The position numbers and the translations under genes are program-made. A stretch of DNA of 41,089 bases from Candidatus Woesebacteria bacterium (lineage in GTDB: Bacteria > Patescibacteriota > Microgenomatia > UBA8517). The first letter of the stretch is position 1. The number at the start of each line of letters is the position of its first letter. The stretch lies in NCBI GenBank assembly GCA_020061305.1, contig JAGUYM010000013.1, positions 1 to 41,089 of the forward strand. Reading direction: 5' to 3'. The notes under the pieces are model-generated. The model was not told where the DNA came from. It saw only the letters and a program-made list of their open reading frames with translations, and did no database searches. Shown in pieces: positions 39,820 through 41,089 of the stretch.

Positions 39820-40097
39820 TTTTTGATTATTAAATGTCTTAAGATTGTTTCGTCCATTCGAAGCTTTGTTTCAAGTTGTTTAATAGCCTTTGTATCCATT
39901 TCCAGGTTAGCAATTAAATAATACCCTTCTGTGTTTTTCCTAATAGAGTGAAACATTTCTTTTACTCCCCAATCTTCGACCTTTCCAACCTTACCTTTAA
40001 ACAGTTTAACTTGTTTTTCAAGACTTTCAAGATATACCTTTTTCTTGGCAGGGGTAGTCTTTCCCTCCAAGATAATTGTCAGTTCGTAATTGTTCAT
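39816..40097 (-). CDS. rpsF: 30S ribosomal protein S6
   Basis: MNNYELTIILEGKTTPAKKK...GVKEMFHSIRKNTEGYYLIANLEM. Confidence 0.92.
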   Translation of the reverse strand: MNNYELTIILEGKTTPAKKKVYLESLEKQVKLFKGKVGKVEDWGVKEMFHSIRKNTEGYYLIANLEMDTKAIKQLETKLRMDETILRHLIIKK

Positions 40098-40114
40098 AAC
40101 CAAAGGTTAGTATA

Positions 40115-41089
40115 CTAAGTTCCAATCTTAAATTCAATGACATCTCCATCCTTAACTATATAATCTCTGCCTTCACTCCTAACCTTACCCAATTCTCTAT
40201 TTTGTTTCCAACCTTTGTTTTCTACAAAATCATTAAAATCACAGACATCAGCCTTTATAAATTTTTGCATAAAATCAGTGTGAATCACACCACTTGCTTC
40301 AACCGCATTTGTTCCATTTTTAATAGTCCAAGCCCTTATCTCCTTTTCACCCGCTGTCAAAAATGTAATAAGTCCCAAGGTCTCAAATGCGTTTTGGATC
40401 AGTTTGTCTAATGCTGAGTACCGAGTACCGAGCGCCTCAAGATATTCTTTTTGTTCATTCTCATTAAGTTCGGCCAACTCCGCCTCAATCTTTGCACAAA
40501 CTACAATTACTTGATCGTTTTTTATACCAAGTTCATCTGCATATCTAGATTCTAGCTCCTGACTTCTAGCTACTTCTTCCTCATCTATATTTAAAACTAC
40601 TAAAAATGGCTTCTTTCCTAGATACTGAAGATTTTCAGTATCTGCGTTCTTCTTTTTGGAATGTTTTTCAACCATATCACTATCAGCAAGATCAAGTTCC
40701 AATTTTAGTATTTCAAAATCAGATTTTGGGTCTTTCACTCCCTGCTTTATTACATCTGGATCACTAAAGGCTCTTAAAACATAGCAAATAGCGTCAACTT
40801 CTCTGATATGGCTTAGAAATTTATTACCCAATCCCTCGCCTTTTGAGGCCCCTTCAATTAATCCTGCAATATCTACAAATTCTACAGTTGCATTAACAAT
40901 TGGTGGAGTTATCTGACTTTGACCAACTATGACTGATTGCAACAAATTCAAACGAGCATCAGGTACAGGAACAATTCCAACATTTGATTCAATTGTCGCA
41001 AATGGAAAATTGGCAACATAAGCTTGCTGCTTTTTTAAAAGTGCATTAAAAAGTGTGGACTTCCCCACATTTGGCAACCCCACAAGACC
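40115..41089 (-). CDS. ychF: YchF-family GTPase, 5' end cut by window edge
   Basis: [45 protein letters not shown]; frame open to window end. Confidence 0.95.
   Translation of the reverse strand, partial: [324 protein letters not shown]
40416..40436. repeat. period-7 array inside ychF
   Basis: GAGTACC GAGTACC GAGCGCC. Confidence 0.65.
40542..40569. repeat. second period-7 array inside ychF
   Basis: TATCTAG ATTCTAG CTCCTGA CTTCTAG. Confidence 0.65.

Overview
AT-rich bacterial window. Gene content and compact, reduced proteins suggest a Candidate Phyla Radiation genome, possibly Microgenomates-like; this is inference, as no marker tree could be run. Left part: a truncated Cys-rich surface protein, then a type IV pilus locus on the minus strand with ten pilin-like genes, pilD, pilC, pilT and pilB. 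Middle: holB-like, gyrB, ppa, clpB behind a CIRCE/promoter, an RNase H-like exonuclease, gyrA, a SIMPL protein, an LCP protein, a Xer-type recombinase with a palindromic operator-like promoter, and a ~575 bp AT-rich intergenic region with DnaA-box-like sites. Right: yebC, TPR protein, Kef antiporter, RluD-type synthase, DksA/TraR zinc finger, efp, tRNA-Leu(CAA), dnaB, a degenerate MBL-like protein, a HisRS lacking its anticodon-binding domain, EamA transporter, rpmE, an RF1 lacking domain 1, HtrA, S41 protease, rpsR-ssb-rpsF and ychF. The most unusual signal is a set of about 19 short tandem arrays with a period of exactly 7 bp. The unit sequence differs between arrays, though many share an AGTC core. 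They occur inside coding sequences, in pilin leader peptides, and across start and stop codons. Other notable signals: recurrent -35/N17/-10 promoters placed 6-9 nt before the ATG (predicted leaderless mRNAs), a pilin with an apparent ATT start codon, a GC-rich 37-codon SD-led membrane microprotein next to a long hairpin, and a palindromic insertion in efp.
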